64,000 bases of DNA from the NCBI RefSeq assembly GCF_947504225.1, contig NZ_CANNGT010000013.1, positions 1 to 64,000 on the forward strand, in the 5' to 3' direction. Both the position numbers and the translations under genes were made by a program. The notes below the pieces were generated by a model. It saw nothing but the letters and a program-made list of their open reading frames with translations, was not told the origin of the DNA and made no database searches. This stretch comes from Brumimicrobium ulvae. GTDB lineage: Bacteria; Bacteroidota; Bacteroidia; Flavobacteriales_D; Crocinitomicaceae. Positions 44,979-53,719 of the stretch are shown in pieces (position 1 is the stretch's first letter; each line of letters begins with the position of its first letter).

Positions 44979-45754
44979 GCTTTACCTTTGATGGTTTTTA
45001 AAAAGGCACTTACTCTATTGCGAGCAACAGGGAGTTCAACATCGTTCTTTAACAAAACTGAATATCCGTCTTCACTGATGTATTCTTTGATCATATCCAA
45101 GTTGATGATATAGGATTTGTGGATTCGGTAAAACTTTAGGGAGTTTAAAATCTCTTCGTACACTTTTAATGTTCTGGTATCTAGGTAACGTGTACCATCT
45201 TTAAAGTAAATCATGGAACAATTCCCACTAGCTTCGAGATAGGCAATATTATCATCTTCAACAATTTTCACTCCTTTAGTATGGGAAATAGCAATGCGGT
45301 TGGTTGCTTTATTGTGTATTAAACGATCGGCCAAATTTTGAAGTGCGTTGAAGTAATTATCGTAGTTTTCAGGGTGCTTTGTGAATGTCTCTTTGGTAGC
45401 AATGAGCTTGTCAACAGCTGTTCTTAAATCATCTTCGTCTATGGGTTTTAAAATGTAATGTACAGCATTGGTTTGAAAAGCACGAATGGCATAATCTTTA
45501 AAAGCAGTAACGAAAACAACTAAGAAATTTCTGTTCTCCAATCGCTCCAAAAGGTCAAATCCTTCTGAACCACTGGGCATTCTAATGTCCAAAAAAACAA
45601 CATCTGGCTGTGCGCTTTTAATGATACTTTCAGCTTCATCTATATCACCTGCTTCGCCTATTACATCAATTTCAGGACAATAATTTTCTAGCATGATTGC
45701 CAGGTTCTTTCTTGCTAAGTCTTCATCATCTACAATAATTGCGCGTAGTTCCAT
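44975..45754 (-). CDS. LytTR-family response regulator
   Basis: 259 residues. The receiver domain has the acidic pair DD (9-10), phospho-acceptor D56 in FLDIRMP, T83-type VTAFKDYA and K of LKPIDEDD. The C-terminal LytTR DNA-binding domain covers about 155 to 259 (ISHTKGVKIVEDDNIAYLEA, YRIHKSYIINLDMI and LPVARNRVSAFL). It is the first gene of a two-gene operon with the kinase and overlaps it by 4 bp. A 10-bp inverted repeat 67 bp upstream (45821-45873) may be its own binding site. Confidence 0.95.
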   Translation of the reverse strand: MELRAIIVDDEDLARKNLAIMLENYCPEIDVIGEAGDIDEAESIIKSAQPDVVFLDIRMPSGSEGFDLLERLENRNFLVVFVTAFKDYAIRAFQTNAVHYILKPIDEDDLRTAVDKLIATKETFTKHPENYDNYFNALQNLADRLIHNKATNRIAISHTKGVKIVEDDNIAYLEASGNCSMIYFKDGTRYLDTRTLKVYEEILNSLKFYRIHKSYIINLDMIKEYISEDGYSVLLKNDVELPVARNRVSAFLKTIKGKA

Positions 45755-46202
45755 TTTTCGTTTGTTTTGAACTAAAATAAGAATAATTTAAGATTAAATA
45801 ATTGATAAGAAATTTTTTCTCATGTAAAGTAAGTGTAAGATGAATGCATTTGATGCAATTTTCACTTTACATGTTTCCGTTGGTTTACTGAAATAATCCG
45901 TTGAATCAATGGTTAGGTGTGTTAAGGTTTTTGAATCTGAAGATTAGTTCTTAAAGCTTATATTGATAATGAATTCTTAAAATTATAGTTATGAAAAATC
46001 AATACAAAAATCAGATGAGCGTAGATCTTTGGGTGTTTAATGATAATGGCAATTAATGTGCCGAAATTTCAACGAATTGAATTACAGTGGAGAAATAGAG
46101 GTTTTCGTCTTTAACAATTGGAGGTTCGTCTAATAATTGGAGCTTTAGTTCTTTATAATAAAAGCACCTGTTACTTTTGTTATAGAACCAAACTTAAAAC
46201 TG
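45755..46202. promoter_or_regulatory. Control region between the LytTR operon and a divergent small gene
   Basis: 448 bp. It holds a 10-bp inverted repeat CATGTAAAGT/ACTTTACATG (45821-45830 with 45864-45873), an inner repeat TGCAT-TTG-ATGCA (45845-45857), a 21-codon reading frame (45991-46056) and a -7 element for the next gene (46172-46179). The stretch 46057-46170 shows nothing else I can name. Confidence 0.5.
46172..46179 (+). promoter_or_regulatory. Candidate -7 element of the 89-residue protein gene
   Basis: TACTTTTG matches TAnnTTTG and lies 23 bp before the ATG at 46203. It supports the reality of that small gene. Confidence 0.4.
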
Positions 46203-46472
46203 ATGCTAGCTCCTAATGTGAATTCACCAGATGCACCAAAGGTAAAATTGATCTCAAATAAGTTGATTATTGAGACATCAATTAATTCGAAATTTAATTA
46301 TGCCCTTTCTAAACCCGATGGTTCTGTTCTTCAAAAAGGAATTTTTGAAGAAGAGGTTGAATTAAATATCGAAGCGTTAGAAGCATCCAATTGTATGCAA
46401 TTAGATCTATTCGACGGAAACCAACATTTCACTTATAACTTTGTTGTTCCAAAATCTGATTCAAAAGAGTAA
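46203..46472 (+). CDS. Small protein of unknown function, resembling a stand-alone T9SS tail fold
   Basis: 89 residues, no signal peptide. The alternating beta pattern (LIIETSINSKFNYALSKPDG, VLQKGIFEEEVELNIEALE, MQLDLFDG, YNFVVPK) resembles the fold of T9SS type A sorting domains (I-x-I-x-D-x-x-G-x-x-x, then I-D-x-x-x-L, then Y-x-V-x-L), but without the YPNP motif or an export signal. It overlaps the convergent hydrolase gene by 44 bp. A -7 element at 46172 argues for expression. The fold comparison is by eye and weak. Confidence 0.55.
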   Translation: MLAPNVNSPDAPKVKLISNKLIIETSINSKFNYALSKPDGSVLQKGIFEEEVELNIEALEASNCMQLDLFDGNQHFTYNFVVPKSDSKE

Positions 46473-47205
46473 CTACTTCATCAGTTGATTCATCATGACC
46501 CATATGGCCAATATCTTTGATGAGTCTATAATTAACCCCTGTTTTTTCTGCTGTTTTCAGCATGTCTCCTGCGTCAATTAATGGATCAAATTCACCTTGA
46601 ATTACATGTGCCTTTTTTCCTAATATTTTCAAAACTCCTGTTTTATCTTCACGGTCCCGCATGGCATATAAGGTCTGAACAATTGCTTCTTCATCCATGT
46701 TGTAAGCGTCTTCGATGAGGTGATTGATTTGCGTTTCAAATCGTTCAGGTTTATGATAAAGACTAGGAATTGCTTCTTTTAAAAATAAAATCTTACTGTA
46801 CTGTACAATTTTAGCGACTCTATTTCTATCGGATTTCTTAGCAAGTGGGTCTGCCCATGGATGAGAATGCAGTAAAACAACTTGGTTCAGTTTTAGATGC
46901 TCATCTTCTGCAAGGTGCAGGGCTGTGTAGCCTCCCAACGAATGACCAACAATTGAAAATTTCTCGATGCCTATATGTTCCAGGGTGATCTTTACCCACT
47001 GGGTAATGAGTTCCAGACTTAAATCTTCTTTGGGAAGTATTGATTCTCCATGACCTGGAAGTTCAATGCAAATGGCTTTAATGTTTGGTAAGCCCTGAAT
47101 TACCTTGCGCCACATGGCATTGCTTTCCAAAAAGCCATGCAAAAAAACAACAGGATAGCCTTCCCCGACTATCCTGTAATTTAATGTGTTTAAATTCTTA
47201 TTCAT
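46429..47205 (-). CDS. Alpha/beta hydrolase
   Basis: 258 residues. The oxyanion region is VVFLHGFLESNAMW, the nucleophile elbow FSIVGHSLGGYTA gives the catalytic serine, the acid is D in QGEFDPLIDA and the histidine is in IGHMGHDES. The family covers esterases, lipases and related hydrolases; no feature narrows the substrate. It overlaps the upstream aminopeptidase P gene by one base, so the two are co-transcribed. Cytoplasmic. Confidence 0.9.
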   Translation of the reverse strand: MNKNLNTLNYRIVGEGYPVVFLHGFLESNAMWRKVIQGLPNIKAICIELPGHGESILPKEDLSLELITQWVKITLEHIGIEKFSIVGHSLGGYTALHLAEDEHLKLNQVVLLHSHPWADPLAKKSDRNRVAKIVQYSKILFLKEAIPSLYHKPERFETQINHLIEDAYNMDEEAIVQTLYAMRDREDKTGVLKILGKKAHVIQGEFDPLIDAGDMLKTAEKTGVNYRLIKDIGHMGHDESTDEVVTLLNQILEQQSYK

Positions 47206-48497
47206 TAGCTATTCATGTAGTCTTCAACTTCATCTGCTTCTAAAGGTAAACCTGGCATCATGTTGATGGGGGCTCCTTTTTCTTGAACAATTAAGTCATC
47301 CTCTAAACGTATTCCTAAACCTTCTTCCGGAATGTAGATTCCTGGTTCACATGTAAATACCATTCCTGCTTGGATGGGTTTGTGGTATAACCCTGAATCA
47401 TGAGTGTCTAATCCAATAAAGTGAGATGTTCCGTGCATAAAGTATTTTTTATATGCAGGCCAGTTTGGATCCTGATTTTTAATGTCAGTTTTATCGATTA
47501 ATTTAAGTTTTAGCAATTGTTCTTGCATCAACAATCCTACTTCTTTATGATATTCTGGAATTAAAGTTCCTGGAACAAGTAGTTTTTCCGCTTCTTTTTT
47601 TACATGAAGAACAGCATTGTAAACTTCTTTTTGACGCGGTGTGTATTTACCGTTTACGGGTACAGAACGCGTTTGATCTGCTGCGTAATTAGCATATTTT
47701 GCACCAAAGTCCATTAGAATCACCTCTCCATCTTTACATTCTTGATTGTTTTCAATGTAATGTAAAACACAAGCGTTTTTCCCAGATGCAATAATTGGGG
47801 TATATGCAAATCCGTTGGAGCGATTTCTAATGAATTCGTGGATGATCTCTGCTTCAATTTCATGTTCCCATACTCCTGGTTTGATGAACTTTAATACACG
47901 CTTGTAGGCTTTTTCTGTAATATCACAAGCAGTCTGCATTAAATCTAATTCGATGTCCTCCTTAACACTGCGGATTTCATGCAAAATAGGGGCGCTTTTA
48001 TGTACTTGATGTGCTGGATAACGTTTTTTACATTCAATGATGAATCGGTCTTCTCGTGTTTGCGTTTCAGTGTTTGCACGTAAATGTTCGTTGGTATTGA
48101 AATAAATACCTTCAGCTTCCGCCATCATGCTATTGAAGATCGTATCAAATTGATCTAACCAATATACCGTTTTTATTCCAGCGGTTTCAAATGCTGCCTC
48201 TTTGGTTAACTTCTCACCCTCCCAAACGGCTATGTGATCGTTTGTTTCTTTTAAGAATAAAACTTCACGGTGCTTTTCATCTGATGCGTTAGGAAACAAT
48301 ACTAAAATGCTTTCTTCTTGATCAACTCCCGATAAATAAAAAATATCTCTGTGTTGCTCAAATGGCATTGTGCTATCTGCACTTATTGGGTATATGTCGT
48401 TAGAGTTAAATACCGCAACCGTATTTTCCTTCATTCTTTTTGTGAATTTTGCGCGGTTTCTCTCAAATAATCTTTTGTCTATTCTTTCGTATTTCAT
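47205..48497 (-). CDS. pepP: Xaa-Pro aminopeptidase (aminopeptidase P, M24B)
   Basis: About 430 residues from the ATG at 48497. The frame extends to 48536, but MKYERIDKRLFERNRAKF is the family-like start. An N-terminal creatinase-like domain (about 1 to 165) includes FYLSGVDQEESILVL. The catalytic domain has the metal ligands: D in LMDFGAKYANYAAD, D in DQTRSVPV, H in MHGTSHFIGLDTHD, E in CEPGIYI and E in RLEDDLIV. It removes an N-terminal residue preceding proline, using Mn2+. It is cytoplasmic and precedes the hydrolase gene. Confidence 0.95.
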   Translation of the reverse strand: MKYERIDKRLFERNRAKFTKRMKENTVAVFNSNDIYPISADSTMPFEQHRDIFYLSGVDQEESILVLFPNASDEKHREVLFLKETNDHIAVWEGEKLTKEAAFETAGIKTVYWLDQFDTIFNSMMAEAEGIYFNTNEHLRANTETQTREDRFIIECKKRYPAHQVHKSAPILHEIRSVKEDIELDLMQTACDITEKAYKRVLKFIKPGVWEHEIEAEIIHEFIRNRSNGFAYTPIIASGKNACVLHYIENNQECKDGEVILMDFGAKYANYAADQTRSVPVNGKYTPRQKEVYNAVLHVKKEAEKLLVPGTLIPEYHKEVGLLMQEQLLKLKLIDKTDIKNQDPNWPAYKKYFMHGTSHFIGLDTHDSGLYHKPIQAGMVFTCEPGIYIPEEGLGIRLEDDLIVQEKGAPINMMPGLPLEADEVEDYMNS

Positions 48498-48631
48498 TGG
48501 TTTGTATTTTTTACTTATTGCTAATGTTAAGCGCATTTGTATTGTGTTTGGGCAAGATATAAAATCTAGTGGGGAATTTAAAGAAATGTGGTCTTTTTAT
48601 CACTACGTAAATAGATTACGTTCTGCACTTG

Positions 48632-48639
48632 TAAGTTTG
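48632..48639 (+). promoter_or_regulatory. Candidate -7 element of the 105-residue protein gene
   Basis: TAAGTTTG matches TAnnTTTG, 23 bp before the ATG at 48663. Confidence 0.4.
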
Positions 48640-48662
48640 TCATGTAATTAAAAACAAGAGAT

Positions 48663-48980
48663 ATGAAAAATGCTTTTAGAAATATGACGATTCAGCACAT
48701 TCAAATTGAAGAACGTACACAGTTGGCCGAGGTTGAAGTTCAATTTGTTCAAGATAAAGTGTTTATTGAAACAGTATTGGTTTTAGGCCCTACAGAATTA
48801 AACCAACTTTTCGCAAAATTAAATAGTCAAGGTGTTTCCATTGATCTAAGCGAAGATTTTGAGTATTATTCAACACCTCAAGGAATGTTGTATACTTTAA
48901 ACTTCAGCAAACGAAATTGGGACCAAATTGAAATTGAATACTTTTCACCAAAGCAACCGGTGAGACAAATCAGAGCTTAG
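48663..48980 (+). CDS. Unknown small cytoplasmic protein
   Basis: 105 residues. No signal, membrane segment or known domain. It has the pattern MTIQHIQIEERTQLAEVEVQ, then VLVLGPTELNQLFAKLNSQG, and a tyrosine-rich middle (FEYYSTPQGMLYTLNF). The tail is basic. It runs alone on the plus strand with a good -7 element and overlaps the convergent flippase gene by 4 bp. I do not recognise it. Confidence 0.7.
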   Translation: MKNAFRNMTIQHIQIEERTQLAEVEVQFVQDKVFIETVLVLGPTELNQLFAKLNSQGVSIDLSEDFEYYSTPQGMLYTLNFSKRNWDQIEIEYFSPKQPVRQIRA

Positions 48981-50422
48981 GCTTCTGCCTTAGATTTCAG
49001 TAATCCTAAAATGTCTTTAATATTAATTAGTTTGAGGAGGAAGAGTAGAAGTACGCCGATAATAATCGTTGTAATTAAACTCCAAAGCACTCCAAACTTT
49101 TCGTTTAGGATGAATGCGGTGAAAGTATAGATTCCGGCCAGAATACAAACCCGAATGATGGTTGGCCAATGAATAGAAAATTGAAAAACTTTCATCACTA
49201 ATCCTAGTTGCAATAAAGCAGTTGCAGATTGCGTAATTACGGTTGCAATTGCAGCACCCTCAGCCTCCATTCTTGGAATTAAAATAAGGTTTAGACCGAT
49301 GTTTACTCCAATTCCAATAAGTGCCATCCTATTGAGTAAACGTAAACTATTGTTTGCTGTTAAAAGTGTTCCAAAAACATGAGAAAGTGAAAGGGGAATG
49401 AAACTCAGAATTAGCCATATAAAGACCTGGCTTGAAGCATCTATATTGTTTTTGTAGATCAGCGAAATGGTCAGCTCGGAATTGATGGCTAACCCTACAC
49501 CGACCACAATAGCAACCCCGGTCAATAGTTTTCCCGCCATTTGAAGAATAGGTTGAATGATAACTTTTTCACTAATCATGCGAGAAAACATTGGAAGTAG
49601 AATTCCTGCCACTAAAAAGGCAAACATATTTACGGCATCTAATAACCTAAAACCTTGGGCGTAAATTCCTGCTTGTTCTTTTCCATTGGGCAGCATTCTT
49701 TCAATCATCACTGAATCCATTCGTGTATAGAGCATCATAAGTAGAATCAGAATGGCAAACGGTGTGCTTTTTTTTAGAATGGCAATCGAGAATACTTTGT
49801 TGGCTTTTATTCGGATTTTTCCAATTTTCACCCAAGTCAATAATAATCCAACGATCAAAGTTGATGCATAAGCAAAGGTTTGAGCGTAAATGAACCATTC
49901 TATTCTGAATGCTTGTGAGGTAAAACTTCCATAAATTAGTAACAGTGAAATGATGATTAGCAATAAACGATCGAGAATAGAGAGTAAAGCATCAATTTTA
50001 AACAAATGAAGTCCTGCGAAATTACTTCTAAGGTACAGGATCAGCCCAGCTAGAATTTGATTGAACACAAAAAAACTCAACAAATACATTTCTTGATCAG
50101 AATACCCAACAATCAAAGCAAAACCGATGGTGATAATGAGGTATAGAATACCCAACATCATTTTTAGTCCTAGGTATGAACCGATATATTTTGTTAGTGA
50201 GGTGGGGTGTTGGGCTGTGTTTTTGGTGTTATAATTCGTAACTCCAATGTCGAGAAATATATTGAATAAGAAAGAAAAATTAAGCAAGGAAAAGTACATT
50301 CCATAGGATTCAGATCCAACTATATTTTGCACTTGAACATCTATCCCAAAAATGTAGAATGGTTTGATGAGCACATTCAATAGGATGATGAATAATAAAT
50401 TGCCGAGGAATTTCTTTTGCAT
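48977..50422 (-). CDS. Oligosaccharide flippase (Wzx-like, polysaccharide biosynthesis protein)
   Basis: 481 residues with about 12 to 14 membrane segments. The MATE/MVF-like pattern includes the start LGNLLFIILLNVLIKPFYIF and IVGSESYGMYFSLLNFSFLFNIFLDIGVT, where the start of segment 2 typically reads G-x-E-x-Y-G. Such proteins flip undecaprenyl-linked sugar units across the inner membrane. No other polysaccharide genes are nearby, so the product is unknown. A -7 element (TATATTTG on the minus strand, 50458-50451) lies upstream. Confidence 0.88.
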   Translation of the reverse strand: MQKKFLGNLLFIILLNVLIKPFYIFGIDVQVQNIVGSESYGMYFSLLNFSFLFNIFLDIGVTNYNTKNTAQHPTSLTKYIGSYLGLKMMLGILYLIITIGFALIVGYSDQEMYLLSFFVFNQILAGLILYLRSNFAGLHLFKIDALLSILDRLLLIIISLLLIYGSFTSQAFRIEWFIYAQTFAYASTLIVGLLLTWVKIGKIRIKANKVFSIAILKKSTPFAILILLMMLYTRMDSVMIERMLPNGKEQAGIYAQGFRLLDAVNMFAFLVAGILLPMFSRMISEKVIIQPILQMAGKLLTGVAIVVGVGLAINSELTISLIYKNNIDASSQVFIWLILSFIPLSLSHVFGTLLTANNSLRLLNRMALIGIGVNIGLNLILIPRMEAEGAAIATVITQSATALLQLGLVMKVFQFSIHWPTIIRVCILAGIYTFTAFILNEKFGVLWSLITTIIIGVLLLFLLKLINIKDILGLLKSKAEA

Positions 50423-50450
50423 GCAAGGACTTCTTATTTTTAAGCCAAGA

Positions 50451-50458
50451 CAAATATA
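50451..50458 (-). promoter_or_regulatory. Candidate -7 element of the flippase gene
   Basis: TATATTTG on the minus strand, 28 bp before the ATG at 50422. Confidence 0.5.
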
Positions 50459-50554
50459 ATAAAAGGAATGATTAAGATTTTACTCTTTCTCAGAACTATG
50501 TGAACCAAGTAGATGAAAGAAGTGTTATTAATATATAAACCTTAACTTTATAAT

Positions 50555-51931
50555 ATGGAGCATGAGCAAATAACAGAATTGATAAAAGCACAGAATATTT
50601 TCTTCAATACGAATTCGACAAAGGAGATAAAGTTTAGAGTGAAACAACTCAAGCAATTAAAAACTGCTTTGAAGAGTAATGAAGAGAAAATGTACAAAGC
50701 AATTTACAATGATTTTAAAAAATCAAATTTTGATGCTTTTACCAATGAGTTAGCGTTGGTGTATTTAGACATTGACGAGGCTGTTTCCAAAGTGCAAAAA
50801 TGGTCCAAACGAAAGCGGGTAAGAACTAACTTATTGAATTTTCCAGCGAAGAGTTATATCTATCCAGAGCCTTTAGGGACTTGCTTGGTAATTGGAGCAT
50901 GGAATTATCCTATTCAACTTTCTTTTGCTCCAGTTGTGGCTGCAATTGCTGCTGGAAACACCGTGGTGTTAAAGCCCAGTGAGGTGCCTTCTGAAACAAG
51001 CAATATTATTGCAGAAATTGTCAATTCTAATTTTGAGTCATCATTTTTCCATGTTGTTGAAGGAGGGGTTGAGGTCACCACAGATTTGCTAAGCATGAAG
51101 TGGGATAAGATCTTTTTTACGGGAAGCATAAAGGTGGGGAGAATTGTTTATCAAGCTGCTGCAAAACACTTAACGCCGGTAACTTTGGAGCTGGGAGGGA
51201 AGAGTCCAGCATTTGTTTCTAAAAACTGCAATCTAGATGTTGCCGTGAACAGAATTGTCTGGGGGAAATTTTTGAATGCTGGTCAAACTTGTATTGCTCC
51301 AGATTATATTTTGGTTGAATCTTCAATTCAAGATGAGTTTTTACAAAAAATGAAGAACAGAATTCTAGAAATGGATTTTGCATTGAAGAATGAAAATTAT
51401 GTTCAGATCATCAATGACGCCAATTATGATCGTCTTAAAGGACTGATTGATGAAGAAAAGGTATACTTTGCCGGTGATTTTGATCCAGCCACGCGATATT
51501 TTCCGCCTGTGTTGATGAAGAATGTTGATTTCTCTGATCGGATCATGGAAGATGAAATTTTTGGTCCTATTTTACCGGTTATTCCTTATGAAGATTTGTC
51601 TTGGGCCATTCATCAGGTGAAAAAACAGCCTAAACCTCTGGCGTGCTATATGTTTTCAAACAACAGTTCATACAAAACCAGAATTATTGATGAAATTTCC
51701 TTTGGTGGAGGGGCTGTAAATGATACAATCATGCATATTGCAAACAGTCAATTGCCTTTTGGTGGGGTAGGAACTAGTGGAATGGGAAGTTACCATGGAA
51801 AGGCTGGGTTTGATACTTTTACACACCATAAAAGTATTTTAAATAAGGTAACTTGGTTGGACCCAAGTGTGAAATACCCACCTTATTCACCCAAGAAATT
51901 AAAACTGATCCGCTGGATTATGGGAGTGTAA
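50555..51931 (+). CDS. Aldehyde dehydrogenase (class 3-like)
   Basis: 458 residues. The cofactor site region NTVVLKPSEVPSET, FFTGSIKVGRIV, the catalytic glutamate in VTLELGGKSPAFV and the nucleophile in NAGQTCIAPDYIL are all present, and the end has PFGGVGTSGMGSYHGKAGFDTF. The short length and the features around the C-terminus (KLKLIRWI) suit the class 3/fatty aldehyde type. It oxidises aldehydes to carboxylates with NAD(P)+. The specific aldehyde is unknown. It stands between divergent and convergent neighbours, with a near -7 match (TAACTTTA) upstream. Confidence 0.93.
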   Translation: MEHEQITELIKAQNIFFNTNSTKEIKFRVKQLKQLKTALKSNEEKMYKAIYNDFKKSNFDAFTNELALVYLDIDEAVSKVQKWSKRKRVRTNLLNFPAKSYIYPEPLGTCLVIGAWNYPIQLSFAPVVAAIAAGNTVVLKPSEVPSETSNIIAEIVNSNFESSFFHVVEGGVEVTTDLLSMKWDKIFFTGSIKVGRIVYQAAAKHLTPVTLELGGKSPAFVSKNCNLDVAVNRIVWGKFLNAGQTCIAPDYILVESSIQDEFLQKMKNRILEMDFALKNENYVQIINDANYDRLKGLIDEEKVYFAGDFDPATRYFPPVLMKNVDFSDRIMEDEIFGPILPVIPYEDLSWAIHQVKKQPKPLACYMFSNNSSYKTRIIDEISFGGGAVNDTIMHIANSQLPFGGVGTSGMGSYHGKAGFDTFTHHKSILNKVTWLDPSVKYPPYSPKKLKLIRWIMGV

Positions 51932-52342
51932 TTAAGGTGTCCAGTCCTTGTCAGAAATATGTACAGTGCCTTTAAAAAGCGCAATCGTTTTCTGGTCTTG
52001 ATTGCAAACGGTAACTTGATAAACACCAATGGTTTTTCCTCTGTTTAATTCTTTGCAGGTAGCGACTAAAATGTCCCCAGTTTTTGCAGGGCGAGTGTGT
52101 GAAATAGAGGTTTCTATACTCACGCATTGTTTTCCGTGTGCGTTTGCAGCGAATGCTAAAGCCGAATCTGCAAGGCTGTAGGATATGCCTCCATGGGCAA
52201 TTAAAAAACCGTTGACCATTTCTGGAACAACGGTTGTTTTTAATATTGAATAACCGGGTTTAATATCTACAACTTCAATGTTCATCCATTGAGAAAAAGC
52301 ATCTTTTTCCATCATTTTTTGAACAATTGATTTGGCCTCCAT
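51932..52342 (-). CDS. Hotdog-fold thioesterase, PaaI-like
   Basis: 136 residues. The hotdog core includes FSQWMNIEVVDIKPGYSIL and the PaaI/YbgC signature NGFLIAHGGISYSLADSALAFAAN with its H-G-G and downstream D. It likely hydrolyses acyl-CoA thioesters; related PaaI acts in phenylacetate breakdown. No phenylacetate genes are seen here, so the substrate is open. It begins 10 bp after the unknown gene at 52353 and may be in one operon with nadC. Confidence 0.9.
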   Translation of the reverse strand: MEAKSIVQKMMEKDAFSQWMNIEVVDIKPGYSILKTTVVPEMVNGFLIAHGGISYSLADSALAFAANAHGKQCVSIETSISHTRPAKTGDILVATCKELNRGKTIGVYQVTVCNQDQKTIALFKGTVHISDKDWTP

Positions 52343-52352
52343 AGGTTATTAA

Positions 52353-52832
52353 TTAATCGACAAAGGCTCTGTTCATCAAAGCGATAAGTGCAATGCCAAC
52401 AATGAAAACATTTGTTGCCAAATCTTCTTCCATCACAGCTCCTGTTTCATCTGCACCACTGATTTCATGGACAAGGAAAGAAAGCATCATGGGTTGATTA
52501 CATAGACTATTGATTAAGTCTTCATCATCGGTTTCCATATATTCATCTAAGGTTTGAATATATTCCTCTTGAAACTCATCGATAATTGTTTCGTCAATTT
52601 TTTTCATTTTAACGCCTTGCATCGCTGCTGCTTCAGAAAAAATATTGAAATAATAAATAAGATAATCCAAAAGACTATCATTTTCATATTCAATTGCGGA
52701 AGATAAAATGTATCCAACAAAAACATCTTGTGCAAGTACATGCGTTTCAGATAGTTTTTCTAAACTGTCTTCGGTTAATCCATCAATTTTCAGAACTGCT
52801 TCTGTAATGTATTTCTCTGTAATTTGTGCCAT
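52353..52832 (-). CDS. Unknown acidic protein between nadC and the thioesterase gene
   Basis: 159 residues, acidic and helical, with no export signal. The motif VFVGYILSSAIEYENDSLLD and the late hydrophobic stretch NVFIVGIALIALMNRAFVD stand out; the latter could be a membrane-facing or core helix. I recognise no family. It lies 10 bp downstream of nadC on the same strand, so it is likely in the same transcript. Function unknown. Confidence 0.72.
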   Translation of the reverse strand: MAQITEKYITEAVLKIDGLTEDSLEKLSETHVLAQDVFVGYILSSAIEYENDSLLDYLIYYFNIFSEAAAMQGVKMKKIDETIIDEFQEEYIQTLDEYMETDDEDLINSLCNQPMMLSFLVHEISGADETGAVMEEDLATNVFIVGIALIALMNRAFVD

Positions 52833-52842
52833 TCTTTAATTG

Positions 52843-53679
52843 TTAAGAGTAAATTGCTTTTAGACTTAAATCCATTGATTTAACAGAGTGTGTAAGTGCT
52901 CCAGAAGAAATGTACTGGATTCCAGTTTCTGCATAACCACGAATGTTGTCTTTGGTTATTCCTCCCGACGCTTCTGTTTCAATAGTGTTTGGTATTTTAG
53001 GAAGAACAGCTTTGATTTGCTCTGGTGTAAAATTGTCGAGCATAATTCGATCAACATTTCCTACTGCTAAAACTTCATCAAGCTCTTTCTCATCACGAAC
53101 TTCAATTTCAATCTTGATGTCCAAATTATTTTTTTTGAGGTAATTATTTGCACTCACGATTGATTTTTCAATTCCCCCAGCGTAATCAATATGGTTGTCT
53201 TTTATCATGATCATATCATACAATCCAAAACGGTGATTGTGCCCTCCTCCAATTTTCACAGCCCATTTTTCTAAGGCACGAATTCCTGGAGTGGTTTTAC
53301 GTGTGTCTAGGAGTTTAGCATGTGTTCCTGCAATACTGTCAACAATCGATCTTGTTTGTGTTGCAATTGCACTCATGCGCTGCATGAAATTAAGGACTAA
53401 GCGTTCAGTAGCAAGAATTGATCTGGATTTACCTTCGATTTCGAAAACGATATCACCGAACTTTACTTTTTCACCATCCTGAATATACTGGGTGATTTTT
53501 AGCGTGGGATCGTAATGATGGAAAATCTTTTCAGCAAGTTCAACTCCAGCAATTACTCCATCGTCTTTTACAAGTAATTTTGCTTTCCCTACTGCATTTT
53601 CAGGTACACAAGAAAGTGAAGTGTGGTCTCCATTTCCTAAATCTTCTTTAAATGCAAATTTTATTATTTCGTCAATCAT
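52843..53679 (-). CDS. nadC: Nicotinate-nucleotide pyrophosphorylase NadC (quinolinate phosphoribosyltransferase)
   Basis: 278 residues, a normal length. Conserved: FKEDLGNGDHTS at the start, RLVLNFMQRMSAIATQTR, LDTRKTTPGIRALEKWA, KIGGGHNHRFGLYDMIMIKDNHI and the PRPP-site region LDNFTPEQI, EASGGITKDNI. It makes nicotinate mononucleotide from quinolinate and PRPP, with release of CO2, in de novo NAD synthesis. It is followed by two genes on the same strand. Confidence 0.96.
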   Translation of the reverse strand: MIDEIIKFAFKEDLGNGDHTSLSCVPENAVGKAKLLVKDDGVIAGVELAEKIFHHYDPTLKITQYIQDGEKVKFGDIVFEIEGKSRSILATERLVLNFMQRMSAIATQTRSIVDSIAGTHAKLLDTRKTTPGIRALEKWAVKIGGGHNHRFGLYDMIMIKDNHIDYAGGIEKSIVSANNYLKKNNLDIKIEIEVRDEKELDEVLAVGNVDRIMLDNFTPEQIKAVLPKIPNTIETEASGGITKDNIRGYAETGIQYISSGALTHSVKSMDLSLKAIYS

Positions 53680-53719
53680 GGTACAAAATTAATTAGAAAA
53701 ATGGATTGCCCTCTTTTGC

